This document shows positions 1 through 11,905 of a stretch of 64,000 bases of DNA, piece by piece (the first letter of the stretch is position 1; each line of letters begins with the position of its first letter). Source of the DNA: Agelaius tricolor (Eukaryota; Chordata; Aves; Passeriformes; Icteridae). The position numbers were made by a program, and so were the translations under genes. The stretch lies in assembly GCA_023055355.1 (NCBI GenBank), contig JALJCS010000010.1, positions 22,273,001-22,337,000 of the forward strand. Direction: 5' to 3'. The notes below the pieces were generated by a model that saw only the letters and a list, made by a program, of their open reading frames with translations, was not told the DNA's origin and made no database searches.

Positions 1-1355
1 ATGCAGGATGAGCAGCTCCTCTCCTCTTCTTCACAGGTTAACAAGCACACACAGGAGATGATTTGCATTACTTCTTATCTAGACTTGTCCTCATGTTACC
101 AAGGACCTGGGCCATTTTCTTCTAAAACCAGCAGCACCTCATGCTGTGGAATGGTTGAGGAGAAAAGAAACAAAAAGTAAAATCTGAGTTGAAGCTCTTC
201 CCTATTAGTGGTTTTCTTCTCTTACTCCGTTGCAAAAGACATTAAGGGAATCAGATGGTGTAACTACCTGGCATCCTTGACAGGAGCCATGCAGAGACAA
301 AATACACTCTACAACTCAAATCTGCTTTCCCTACACCTTTCAGTATTCTTGGAATAAGCAGGTGCTAAATTTGACTTGCAAAGACAACATTAAACCAGAG
401 CCAGGGGCAAAAGATGTAGGCAGATATCTGGTTGCCTGGGAGAAACAAAGCCCAGCAAATCAAACCCCCCAAAACAATAAAAAGAGGGCCAAGAAGCTGC
501 TCTGGGTACCAAAGATGCAATAATAAATTTTCAATAAACCATCTTGAACTAAGTTGAGAAAAGCCAAGAGTTCTAGCCTGTGTGCTGGGTATTTATGCTT
601 CTGGAAAATAAGAATCTTTCTTTCCTAGAGCATCCTCTTGCTGCAATTTTTCCCTGTGTCCTGTAGAGTGCAGAGTGGTGTTTTGGAATTGAGGATCTAT
701 TAGTCTGAAAATAGGATAAAGTCTAAGCCTGCTTGAAATTCTCTTTAGTAAAAGCAAGGCAGGCAGACTGCTCTGAGTTATGAAGGTGGCCTTTTAAAAA
801 TGGAAATAAACAGGCAGAGAGAAGAGATGACTTTAATGAACAACTACCCGTGTCTTTTTGGGTCTCAAATTCCATTAGCAAATGGAGACTGAAAAACCAG
901 AGCAGCTCTGTCAGCAGCAAGCAGTGACCCCCTCTGTACCTGAGCTTTCCCCAAACACAGTGCTCTCACTGCAGAGAGAGCCTGAAATAACAAGGGACAT
1001 CCACCTACAGTTCTCAGCTTAGCAACAGTCTCATTATGGCTCTGGAAGCCTTTGAGAGAATCAGCCTCAGCTGAAGGGGCTCAGGAGTCAGGACCAGATG
1101 CCTGACTGCACCCCACTTTGGTTTTGCTTTTGGCTGTGCCTTCCAGGGGTCTCCAGACATTCCAAATGCCCCAGTTTGGGGAAATTGGTGTTTGATGTGG
1201 AGCACTAAGTGCCATCTCCTTCTCTAGTGTCTTGAACAGCACCATGGGGACTGTAACAATTTGAGGGACAGATGAAGTGTCCCTGGGTGTCCAGATGGGC
1301 AACCCTTGGACATATGGTGGGGTGGTGGCTGAGGCACCCATCATTATCCTGGGCT
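1..1355. other. Non-coding unique sequence
   Basis: No gene, RNA or repeat family is recognised here. Open frames on both strands are short and have no familiar protein motifs. The part from about 1200 to 1355 directly precedes a CR1 tail and might be a more diverged part of the same element, but I could not match it to CR1 by eye. Confidence 0.6.
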
Positions 1356-1552
1356 ACTGTTTGTGGGCACTGGAACAGGCTGACCAGGGAAGCGGTCATG
1401 GCACCACACCTGCCAGAGTTCAAGAGGCATTTGGATAACACTCTCAGGCATGGGGTGTGATTTTTGGGGTGATCAGGGACAGGAGTTGGACTTTCATGAT
1501 CATTGTGAGTCAGCTCCAGCTCAAGATGGTCTATGATTCTGTGATTCTCTGT
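1356..1552 (+). mobile_element. CR1 LINE, 3' end fragment, sense orientation
   Basis: This is the 3' terminal part of a CR1 non-LTR retrotransposon, the main LINE of birds. Seen in the sequence: gggcactggaacaggctgac, then ccagggaagcggt, gagttcaagaggcatttgga, a stretch resembling the bird CR1 phrase around cactctcaggcatggggtgt, and the near-terminal gttggactttcatgatcat. It ends in ctatgattctgtgattct, a worn version of the (attctatg)n tail typical of CR1. Only the 3' end is present, as expected from 5' truncation during target-primed reverse transcription. It carries no intact reverse-transcriptase frame and should be inactive. The left boundary is approximate. Confidence 0.9.
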
Positions 1553-2519
1553 GGCTTTTTTCATTGCAATACTGCTCAAGAGGCCATGCAAAGCACAGAT
1601 GTAACCCAGGAGCCTGAAAACAAGGATAGTATTAGACTGCACCATTATGGAGCCCTTTTTGCCATTAGAGAACAAGCTGACATTCTTCATTTTGTACCAG
1701 TACTATCCTATTCCCAGTAAAAGTGGTTGTATCAACTCACAGCATCCTTACTACATCCTTTGCTGCTGTGAACAAATGAGCAAAGGAGAACCTGAAGGAG
1801 GGATCTGGGATCAGATTTTTTTAACCATCTGAGCAGCTCACAAGATGTTGCACAGGAAGTGGAATGGTGCCAAATTGCACTAGGATCCTGTATGCCAGTG
1901 CTGACTCAGCTCTCATGTTCCCTCACTACCACCTCCAAATCCTGCAGCACAGAGTAAGTAGGAAAACAGAGCCCATGAATTACCAAGGAGGATAAGGAAA
2001 AGGGCAGCCTGGATCCTACTGAGCAGCAATTCTATCTTAGGTCTGAAATGCCTGCCAATGGAGATGAAGTTAATTCAGACTTGCCAGCTAGCTGCAGGAG
2101 ACTCGGGGACCTCTTGCTTCCTCAGGGCCATGGCATGCAGAGCTGTACCTGTCACAGATACTGGATGAGACAGATCTTATATTATTCTTATAGCTTTAGG
2201 GCAACTGGAGGGAGAAGGAAGGGAGAAAATCGAATCAAACACAGAAAAAGAACACAAACAAAAACTTCCCAAATGTCTTCTACTTGACAGGGACCAAAAG
2301 TGACATTGTCTGTTCTGGGAGCCGCTGTCAATTATTTATTAACACCTTGAACACAGCAGAGTAGCTGAGCATGTTGTGATCCAGGGTTTCTCTGTGTGAG
2401 TATTACTGAAGTTTTTTGCAAAGAAGGGTAGAGAGCAGAAGAGATAGTCTTTGCCCTTGAGGGCTTGCCTTTGCAATTCTGCATGTGGCACAATCACAGC
2501 AAGTTCCTTTTCCTGTTTC

Positions 2520-2539
2520 TCTCCCTCCCTCCCTCCTCC
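2520..2539. repeat. Short pyrimidine repeat (ctcc)n
   Basis: About five imperfect ctcc/ccct units form a 20-nt pyrimidine run in a wider pyrimidine-rich context beginning near 2503. It is a simple sequence repeat with no other evident function. Confidence 0.8.
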
Positions 2540-5500
2540 ATGCAGTGACCATTTCTGAAACCCATACTGGACTTATCCTTTTGACTGCTGGAAGGAAAAG
2601 CTGCCCATCCTGATAGCAGTGTCCTCCCCTTCCAGCAAGTCAGACCTCATGGATGGTGTCAAAAACTGAATCCCTTTCTGGAATGTGGAAGGGTTGTGCC
2701 TGTGCTTCCCAGTGAACCCTCTCTTATCTGAGAGCAGACAACACCTTGATCTTGGTGGGTGTGGACACTTCTCTTTCTCTCCTTGCCTTTTAGGTCCTTC
2801 AGGGACAGCTGCCTTTCTAATTTCTAGCCTGAGGATCCATCAACAGTGGGAAATAATGAATCTGAGCTCTATTAGTGGTGTCTGGGCAGTGCTGTGGCTA
2901 AACAACTGGTGTATAACAAATAATTGACAGAGCTCAGAACCACTGCTTCCCATTGCTTCCCACTTATTGGAGTAAATAACTCACACTGGGAAGTCATTGC
3001 AAATGGCTGATAAGTCATTAGATGACTTGCACTGTTAAGCCATTTACTTTGGTTTTTGTTCTTGAGCATCTGACAATGACTGACATGCTTCTGTAGGCTC
3101 AATGAGCTCATGATGGCTTCAGTGCTGCTTTCCATCATTTATGTATATTTGGTCTCCACATTTTTTCCTTTAAAGACTGTTCCTGCCTATGCTGTTTGAT
3201 AGCTGAGAAACTCAGCAGAAGCAATGGAAGATCGTTTACAGAACTTTATCTCTTATTAAGACCTACTAGAGGAGTTCCCCACACTCTTCCAAAAATACCT
3301 TCCTCAGTCTCTCCACTCTCTCTTACACCCCCTCTAGAACTCCTACTGATGAATTTTAGGTATCTGTGTTGAATCATGGATTTTAACAATCATTTAATAG
3401 AAGAGTATGTGATAGAGGAATTAAATTATTATGACTGCCTCATGCTGAGTAGATGTGTTAGCTCTCGAATTGTTTTCTTTCTATTTTGTGTTTTAGCAAT
3501 GGCAGTCAGAGGAGTGCATAGAAGACAAATTTGGCTACTCTGGTAGTTGTGAAATTGTGAGCAGTGCAGTAAGGAATCCCTTTTCATTGTGAGAGTGCAT
3601 GCTAAGACAGTGACAAAAATCTAGGTTTGGAGAAGTACAGTTCAAGGAGATGAAACATTTTCCCAGTGCCAAGGTCACTCTTGAAAGAGGGACTTAGTTA
3701 TTCTCATTGCTTAGATCTTACAAGAAAAAACAGAACAACATTCAGTTAGGTCTATGAAGGGAGTCCTTGGAAGTCCCAGTATCATTGTAAGGCAATTGAT
3801 CTTTAATTTCCAGCTGCTGAAGTCACCTTAAAAATATTATTATTTCATTTGTTTGAGGAAATTTTGTCCTCTACTTAATGTAGTGTTGCTTGCTGTAAAT
3901 GTTACAGCATCAACTTTATAAACTATCTTATGTATTTTTGCTACTAAAGAGTCCACACTAGACTGTTCTTCTGGTCAAAGTTCCCTGTCTATGTTTCCTT
4001 TGCTGTCAAAGGAGAGATGTGAGTTCTGTAAGCAAGACAATTTATCTTCCCCTACTTTACAAACACCTTAAGTTGGGTGAAATGCCAGGGAGAACTCACC
4101 TTTCTATTCACTGAACTCAGAGACAGCCTGGGTAGGCTGGCTGCCCTTCATGCTGACTCTTCCATACAGATTTTCTGATTCCCTGCTTTAGGCTGCAAAG
4201 GTTTCCAAAACAGCTCCAGTGATTTCAGCAGGAGAAAAGGCAGTGCAGAACATGGGTCTCAGTACCCAAACACCTTTTGAAAATAGTGCTTATCTTCTGT
4301 GGTCCTTTCTCATTTTTGAAAATACTGCTTAAAATGCACTTAAAAACAAAAGAGAAAATGTCATACAATCCTAAAGAAAGGAGATTTTATGTAAAGCTGA
4401 CATTAAAGGGTAGATTTACAAAGGCAGCAGCATTAAATCACTTCTAGAATTAATAGTGAGCTTTTAATTTGAGACATCCACATCACCACAGGAAGGAAAG
4501 ATGACACCATGCTGTGAAGTCAGAGAGCTCCATCTAAAAAAATGATTGAATTGTAATTTTGATCAATTCCTACAAATCTTTGACAGTTGAAATGGATTTG
4601 GAACCAAGGGATATCTTAATTGATGATTCCCCAAGATGTTGGGATGGGCGGTGAACATCTAGGTAGTTTTTAGAACCCATAAATTATCAAGACAGTGATA
4701 TATCAGCAACTGAATGAATAATGTAGAGATCAACATGGCTTATTTAAATTTAGCTTAACCTTTTCTTCCATGGGAGAGGGAAAGAAGAATAATTGCCTCA
4801 ATTAAATTTTAATCTTGGATATGTTGATCTGTAACTGGGTTTGCCACAGACTAGGTTTCCCTTTCCCATATAGATGAGGCAAGGCATCTAAACTTGAAGT
4901 CTCCATACTAATATTGACTGTAATATGCCTAGAAATTTTGCAAGGTAGACATTTATGTGTAGCAGTACACAGATCAGCTAACCCAAGGGTATTAGTTTTG
5001 TGTTCCTATTTTCCAAAGCATCATGTGCATAAAAAGGCGTTTATAATGTATTTTCAATACAGCACATCAACAACACCCTCAAAAGAGAAAAAATGGGGAA
5101 ATAAGTCTCTTTATCTGAAAATTATTTTCATTCAGGTCTCTGCTGCACATGGCAAAGAGATAGTAGATGACTTTGCTTGAATTATAACAGAAATTAATAT
5201 AAAAAATGCAAGTGTTGCAATTGACTGGAAGGAAGGGGTATTTCCTGAGGTTGCTTGAATTGACAAGAAGCAGATTCCTTGTGAGCCGAGCTGTCTGTGA
5301 GCATTAAAATTTCTTGCTCATTATTTCATCCAAGTGTAAAAATGAAAACAGACCTCACAGTTTGCATATTATTATTTAATTAATATTTATTTTTTAAAGC
5401 TAAGTAGCCCATATCTGTTGAACAACTCAGGGACTGAAGCTTTTGTGCTGTGACTGATGCTGCATACTCAGTATTGGCAGCAGTGAGGTCCCTGAGTAAG

Positions 5501-6714
5501 AAATACCTTTGGGCTGGGAGAGGCTCTGCTGTGCCTTATCCTATTCTTCTGCATTAGCAGGACTAAAGGCAAGTCTTTTACTGAAGCTATAGAGGAATAG
5601 AGGACATATAGAGGAAAAAGCTAGAAAATATATGCATGAGATTTATCCAAGATTTTAGGACTCAACTGGCAATTAAAAGATAAATTCTGAGATGACAGAG
5701 CTGGAGACTGGCAGCAAGTCACTTGGTTGTGCTGTGGTCTGGTTGAGCCAGTGGAAAAGGAAAGAGAAACAGGTTTCAAAAGAGGTGTGTGGCTACAAAT
5801 TCTTCAGAGTATCAGAGGAGTTGTTTTTCTGATCATTTTATAAACAGGAGAATCGAAGCATGGCTCACCAAAGAATTCTGCATTCAAAGCTGCTTGATTG
5901 AAAACTTCACATCTGCTCCTGTTTAGGTGTCAGCCTGTGTTTCCAAAATGAGGATGCCTCTGGGTGCAGGCTTGTTGCCTGGAGAAAGAGGTGCCTGGAA
6001 GAAAGCATTTAATGCATAGGTTTTGAAGCTGGGGTGTAAGCATGTCACTTCCTAAACACCAAAGCAAAGCAGCATCTCAGTTATTTTTGTGCAGAGCACA
6101 AAACCCCACTCGAGTAGGAAGGGGAAATAAAAATTTGGTGTTGATAGAGATACTTGGAATGCATGTCTTCATGCACTTTATCATAACACAGTACTGCACC
6201 TGTACGTCTAATTGCTCTTCTACCACAGAATCATTTACTCTTCTGGGGTTTTATTGCATCAACTATCCTTTAAGAGTTACATCCCCCCTCTGAGGAAGCC
6301 ATAGCTTATTAGCATCAACAGCACAGGGAATGCAAGGCATAGGATGGGTAGGTAGAAGTATTTAGACTGTGTAGAGATGAGCCTTTATGGTATCTCCATT
6401 AATCTCTGCTCTTGGCTGGGACTGCAAAGGTGACCAGAAAGCTGCCTATAAAGGCTTGGCTGAAGACATAACTAGGATAAAAACATAATTTTTTTTCCTT
6501 AGACTTCTGCCTTAAATACATGGTCATACTGTCACCCAAAGAACATTCTCTCACTTTTCAAAGGTATTGGGTAATTCTGTTCAAAGACAGTTAAAGAAAA
6601 AATACTGTAGGATAAGGAGGGAAACATGAGAAGGAAGAAAGCAGACCTAAGTGGAAATTATAAAAGAAGCATTATTATGTAAGACCAGTAACAGATTTTC
6701 ACTATAATTAAGAT

Positions 6715-6732
6715 GGATTACTTTAATAATCC
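6715..6732. promoter_or_regulatory. Inverted pair of GGATTA (OTX/PITX-type) motifs
   Basis: GGATTA at 6715-6720 and its reverse complement TAATCC at 6727-6732 face each other across 6 nt. Bicoid-class homeodomain proteins (OTX, CRX, PITX, GSC) bind this word and can bind paired sites as dimers. The surrounding 100 bp are AT-rich with further TAAT cores. Such short words arise often by chance, so regulatory function is only a suggestion. Confidence 0.2.
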
Positions 6733-8490
6733 TTAAGGGCTTGATTCAGAACTGCATTACAAACCATTTATGTGGGACTCATTGCCTCTGTGAGGAAATT
6801 GCAGGTGTTCAGTTTAAATAAGGGAAGGCTAAATTCAGAGTTTTTATATTTCTTCAAGCAGCCTCCTTTAGTTTGGAGAGATTAGTGACTGCCTCAGATT
6901 TATGTGCTGAGGAGAGTGCCTGAGCCTTGATAGAACTCTTGGAAAGTAATTACCTTTTGCATATTTTACACCTGAACATATATACAGGGCATGGCAATTT
7001 GGCTAGGGGAAAAAAAAACCCACAAAACTTTTGTGCACAGAAGAGCTGCTGTTTGGATTAATGAACTGCAGAACTAACTTTCTCCCCTCCACAGATGTCA
7101 CATGTGCCTTTAAAATATACTCACTTCCCTTGAAAACACACAAGTGTTGGAATATACTGTGCTTCATAAGTGAGACCATGACTATCTGGGAAACCAGAAG
7201 GCAATGTTTCCATTTTCACAAGAGCATCTGAATGTGAGAGTGAGAAAAATGACAAAGAATGCTACAACTCAGAAGAAATATTTAAGGTTAGGGTATTTCA
7301 GTGTAGTGTTATAATCTTTTGAACTTTTGTCTTAGTTTTTTCTGAGCTCACAAGTATTTAAAAAATAAGATATCTTTGATTTTTTGTGAGTGGGAGATGG
7401 TGGGATATCACCCCACTCTTCCAAATATTTGGAATCAGAATAATTTCAGAGCCTAAGGGGAAAGATTTCCCTGGTGAATATGTAGACCTTGTGAATGTGA
7501 AAGATAACATCTACTTCTCAGCCAGGAAATGCATCCAGGTTACTGTCACAGACAAGCTGCTGTGGGCACTATAGAGCAAACACCTCCTGCACTATCCCCC
7601 CCGTGAAGAATCTGAGGAGAAAGCCCTGTTCTTGGAAAAGATGATGAGTGCCAGCTCATGGATCTGGGGCAGCAAAGACCATCTGTGGGACCATTTGTTC
7701 TGTAGGGGCTGATAAATCCTCAGGCTGGGTTTTGCATATGCCAAAATGCCCACAAAGTGGACTGGAATTAAGCAAAGCAGAACTATGGGGGGAGCCATGA
7801 CCAACTCCATGCCTCGTGATGGCCAGCCCCAAGGGATCCGGCTGGATGGTATTCCCAGCAAAGCCCAGGATGGAAACCTGACCACAGATTCAAGAACACC
7901 TTTGTCCCTGTTTCCTTTTGCTTTTCTTGTTACTTAATAGTAGTGCTGCATTTCAAGCTTTTGGGGAAATCCTTTGTGCTTTGCCGTCTCACTTGTTGGA
8001 GAGGTTGTGTGGGGAGAAAAGTCAGAGCGTTGATTGTCAATCTTGAGCTTTCTGTTCCTGGAATATTCACTGCTAGGCAGCAAAATGAAATCTTCATTTA
8101 GTAGGATCTGACCAAGTCTGACAAAACAGAATTGATAATTCTCGTTTATATTTATTGCTTTTGCTATTTACCAGATCATTATTTTCCTTCTAGTTGGCCA
8201 GAGCATGCTACAGACATATTTTGATTCCTAACTACTGAGGTCAGTGAGAGTTAGGAGGCCAAATATTTTTATGGATCTGATCCTTAGCTGTATAGAGAAT
8301 ATATCTTCTTAATAACTTGCCTTTGTGATCTATTTAATTCTTTAAAAACCTGCCCTATAATTTTATTAGTTCTGCAGGAGCTCTGTGCCTCATTTCTTTG
8401 GAGGGTTTGTTGATGCCCAAGAGCAACAAACAGCTGCATTATTTATGCAGAGAAGTGACTTACAGAGGGAATGTGGAGTGGGCCAACCAC

Positions 8491-8550
8491 TGAATATAAC
8501 TCCCCTTAACTGAATATATCTCCCCTTAACGGAATATAACTCCCCTTAAA
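8491..8550. repeat. 20-bp minisatellite, three copies
   Basis: Three head-to-tail copies of a 20-bp unit are present: tgaatataactccccttaac, then a copy with one internal change (tatc for taac), then a copy starting gg instead of tg and ending aa. Copies differ at only one to three positions, so the duplication is recent or is being homogenised. No gene overlaps it. Confidence 0.95.
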
Positions 8551-10356
8551 CCCTTTCAGTAGCAAATCAACCCACCCAGCCCAGCTCACTGCACTGCAGA
8601 CCCGTGGCCACTCCAAGCATCTGAGCAGCTCCTGGGGATCAAACCTGCAGGGTTTATCTTCAGTAGTGGGGGTAGCAGGAGTGAGTAAGAACAGAGTGAG
8701 TTTGTGTAGCAATTACACTGAATATTATTCAAGCATTTATTAATATGTGGCTTCCTCCATCGGCTTGTGTTTCATTAGTTTTTATTCTCTTCTCCCCTTG
8801 AATCCAATTAAACTGTTTTCATCTCTAACATCCTTAGTTTCACAGCCTGATAGCACATTCCTAGAGGAACTACACATTTGTTTTGAGCTTATTTCCTTCT
8901 AGTTTAATTTGAATCTCCTTAATTCTTGCACTAGAATATAGATGCCTTCCTCCGATACACCTATTCAACATCCATGAAAGTGTGGTATAAGACTTTTTGA
9001 GCTGTAGAATTCAGCTGATCAGCAGTGTCAATAGCTCCTGATGGGCCTCTCCTCCCTGAATTTGCCTAATTTCTTTTTGAATCTATTTACCTCAAAGAGA
9101 TTCACACACAAATACATCTGACTGAGAAAGCTCTTTTTTCTGTTTGCTCTGAACCCACTGCTGATGGTTTCCTTGGTTGTCATGTGCTGGGAAATACCAA
9201 ATACATAACATGCTATTGGTCTTGGCTGCGCCACTTGTGATTTTGTAGAACTCTGCTGCATTCTCCTGACTCATCTTTTCCCAGGCTGAAGAGACAGGTT
9301 ATTAATTTTGCTTTCTGAAGAAGCTACTTCAAACCACCGAGTATCTGTGCACCTCCACTCCTCCTCTGTGTTTCTTCTCTGTGACCCTTTCAAACGGGTT
9401 ACTGAAATTGCACGTGGCATCCAGGAGATGAACAGAGAACTAATACATTCACATCATTAATTACTGTCTCTAATGTCACAGGGCACAAAACAAGTGTAAA
9501 TGGGTTGGGGGTCAAGATCTGATAGCACTGGAGGTGCATTGTTTTCACAATGTCACTAAATTTCTTGTGTATGTATGTTTCTTACATATATGTATGCTTT
9601 TCTTTTCCTTTTGCATACTGTTTTCATTCTGTTTTCTTAAGATTAAAATATGTATACTATCCCTTATATTTTCCTGAACAGTTGAAGTTTTAAAATTATG
9701 TTTCCATTTACTCTGGCCAAGGAAGTTCAGAGATCACAAGGAATTTAGATTCTTGGTTCAAAGGCACCTCAGTCTTTGGAACAGTCAATTCTTGATGATT
9801 TGGTAAACTGAAAATGGGATCTGATGCAAATCCTTACCACAACTGAGCTACACCCTAGTCCAATAATAAAGGAAAGTTATCACCTATTTCCTCTGACATC
9901 TCCATGGTCTTCAGTTTGGTTTTCCAACAGATGATTATTCAAATTAAAAAATCAGAATAAATTCTCCTTGACATGCAGAGTCTCTTTTCATTCTCATTTG
10001 TGTTGTCTTTAAAGAGAAAAACTCAAGCGCACATTCCCTTCAACTTGGGGTGATACTTAAAACTCGGACCCACATGGTACAATGTCCACAACTTGCTATT
10101 CTCCTCCACAGACTACAGGCCCCAGTGAGAGGAGTCTGTGATTTACCCAGTGAATTATCATGACAAATCTGCAGCCTTATGAATAATACATAGGAAGGAA
10201 CAGGGATATCTGTTGCCATTTCTGTGCATGCTACGAATAACCTGTAAAGCCTCTCCTCTGGGAATGCTGCTCTGAAAGAGAGCACAGGGCTAAGGTTGCA
10301 GAGCATCTTGCTTGGCATGTAGAATTGCTGTTTATAATGCAGATTGAATTTGCCAG
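8551..10356. other. Non-coding unique sequence
   Basis: No gene or transposon is recognised. Stretches near 8740-8830 and 9430-9490 are AT-rich with TAATTA-type words (cattaattactgtctctaa) and read like conserved non-coding DNA, but no alignment was available. The rest appears featureless. Confidence 0.5.
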
Positions 10357-10390
10357 CACACACACACACGCACACACACACACACACACA
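10357..10390. repeat. CA microsatellite
   Basis: Seventeen dinucleotide units of CA, with a single CG interruption at 10369-10370. One long minus-strand frame (10040-10498) translates through it as alternating Cys-Val, which identifies that frame as an artefact. The tract is likely length-polymorphic in populations. Confidence 0.97.
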
Positions 10391-11829
10391 GGAAAGATGG
10401 GAAGAGGCAGCAGATCTCTTATTGCTGAGAAGCAGAAACAGCCTTTGTGCTAGGAGGTAGACAGAGAAATGATGGTCTGGTAAGATGCTTTTTGGCAAAT
10501 AATCATTTAGGAGACATTAGAGAAATAAGTACAGTATGAAATAGAAGTGGCATTTTTTTGCCCTAAAGGGGATGCCTCTTATTTAGCAATGCTCTTGAAT
10601 AATAGATGAGCCACACAGAGGGTTTTTTGTACTTCTGTATTTTTATTAAGATGTTTAGGGTTTACAGCTTAATAAATTGCCCAAAGAAGAAAAAATAATC
10701 TGGAGATGGTGTTGTTTGTATCCAATTTGAATTTATTTAACACATAGCATGCAAAATCTGTTTTCAGAAAATGGGTTTTAATTTAAAAAGCCTTCTGGGC
10801 TGTCAGTTATTCTGTCCCAAACAACCCACGGCTGATATACTGCTTTCTGGTAAGTTCTTCTCCATCTTCTCCTCTTTTTGGTGAAAATTGACCCAATTTC
10901 AAACCTATCTGGAGCTTGTTTAAGACAAAGAAACAGATTTGATCATGAAAACTTAGTTAATGTTTGTGCCTATTGAATGCAAAATTGACAGAGGTGGGTA
11001 CCACAGCCTCCTGGTGGTTCAGCACCCTGATCAAGCCGATGTGCATGAAACCAATACACAGCAAATGGACAAAAACCATGTCTTGTACAAAAATGGAGAT
11101 GGTCTTGCAGCTATTCTGCACTTAAAACCACTTTATACTCCTTGTTAATTTAAACAAATGTAAAGGAAAAAAATGCCTGCAAACCCCCTTAACAGCAAAA
11201 GAAAGGTCCTTGGCAAGCCTGAGTATAGACTGCAAAGCCAGGAAAGTAGAAATGAGTTCCCAATAGGCAATGGAAAGTTTTGCTTCATTTCCAAAGCCAT
11301 GACATGACAGGTGTCTGTCCAGGACAGGCTTTCCCATACTTGGAAAAGGGAAAGATGACTTGTGGGCAGGTTTTTTTTTGTAGAAGAGAAGTTATCATTA
11401 TGCTTGAAGAAACCCTTGCAAGACTAAAATGCCTAAGTAGCCATTTTAACTTTACACAGAGACATTTATGCTGCTCCAGAACAGGTGGGACACAAAATAA
11501 GCTTTGATCTTCTGCTACAACCTCTTTTCTAATATCTTTCAACATCCTCCCATATTCTTGACCACTTGTCACTTGCAAGGCAAGAATCCTAATTGTTTTG
11601 GCACACTCTCTCTTTCACAACACTTTCAGTTTTTCTTCTTTTCCCACTGTGTGCCATTTTGCTTGAGCACTTGACCAAGTTCCATTCTACCTGTTTGCTG
11701 ACAGCACTGCTCAGATATCCTGCATATGTGTGTGTTTATGTATGGGAATTGTCAAAATAGGAGTGCTCAAAATGCATTAGCTAATCCCTTTCATTTCCCC
11801 TACAAATGCACAGAGATGAGCTTTAGTAT
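10391..11829. other. Non-coding sequence with a conserved-looking AT-rich block
   Basis: No gene is recognised. The segment about 10620-10860 is AT-rich but not simple, with words such as tttttattaag, cttaataaattg, tagcatgcaaaat and gttttaatttaaaa. This complexity is typical of conserved non-coding elements. The remainder shows nothing distinctive. Confidence 0.4.
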
Positions 11830-11905
11830 GAAAGGATGTTTCAAGCTGGAAGAGATCTCAGTGGGTCATCCAGTCCAACTTCCTGCTTAGAGCAGGGTCT
11901 GCTGT
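11830..11905 (-). mobile_element. CR1 LINE, 3' end fragment, antisense orientation
   Basis: The plus strand shows the reverse complement of a CR1 3' end: gtttcaagctggaagagatc, then catccagtccaacttcctgc and agagcagggtct. These correspond to the avian CR1 phrases for ggttggaagagacct, catctagtccaacc and caaagcagggtc. Only about 75 bp are recognisable. The tail 8-mers at the left are eroded, so this copy appears older than the one at 1356. It is non-coding and inactive. Confidence 0.85.

Larger units (their letters stand above)
1553..8490. other. Long non-coding stretch, mostly unique
   Basis: No gene is recognised. The sequence is AT-leaning and CpG-poor, with no obvious transposon. Several AT-rich patches have homeodomain-like words, for example 4430-4620, 5330-5400 (tttgcatat next to attaattaat) and 6700-6790. 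These could be regulatory but are not proven. A short frame at 7386-7574 on the plus strand (62 codons) has a mixed, protein-like composition but no recognisable domain and no clear splice context. Confidence 0.6.

Noticed and set aside
1237..1247. cagcaccatgg, half of an RE1/NRSF silencer motif
   Set aside because: The second half-site is out of register, so the complete motif is not present.
1205..1690. 161-codon minus-strand frame
   Set aside because: It is antisense to a CR1 3' end, which is non-coding, and has no domain.
7386..7574. 62-codon plus-strand frame with protein-like composition
   Set aside because: No family is recognised, and there is no convincing acceptor or flanking exon. 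Too short to call on composition alone.
10040..10498. 152-codon minus-strand frame
   Set aside because: Its middle is a Cys-Val run encoded by the CA microsatellite, so it is an artefact of the repeat.
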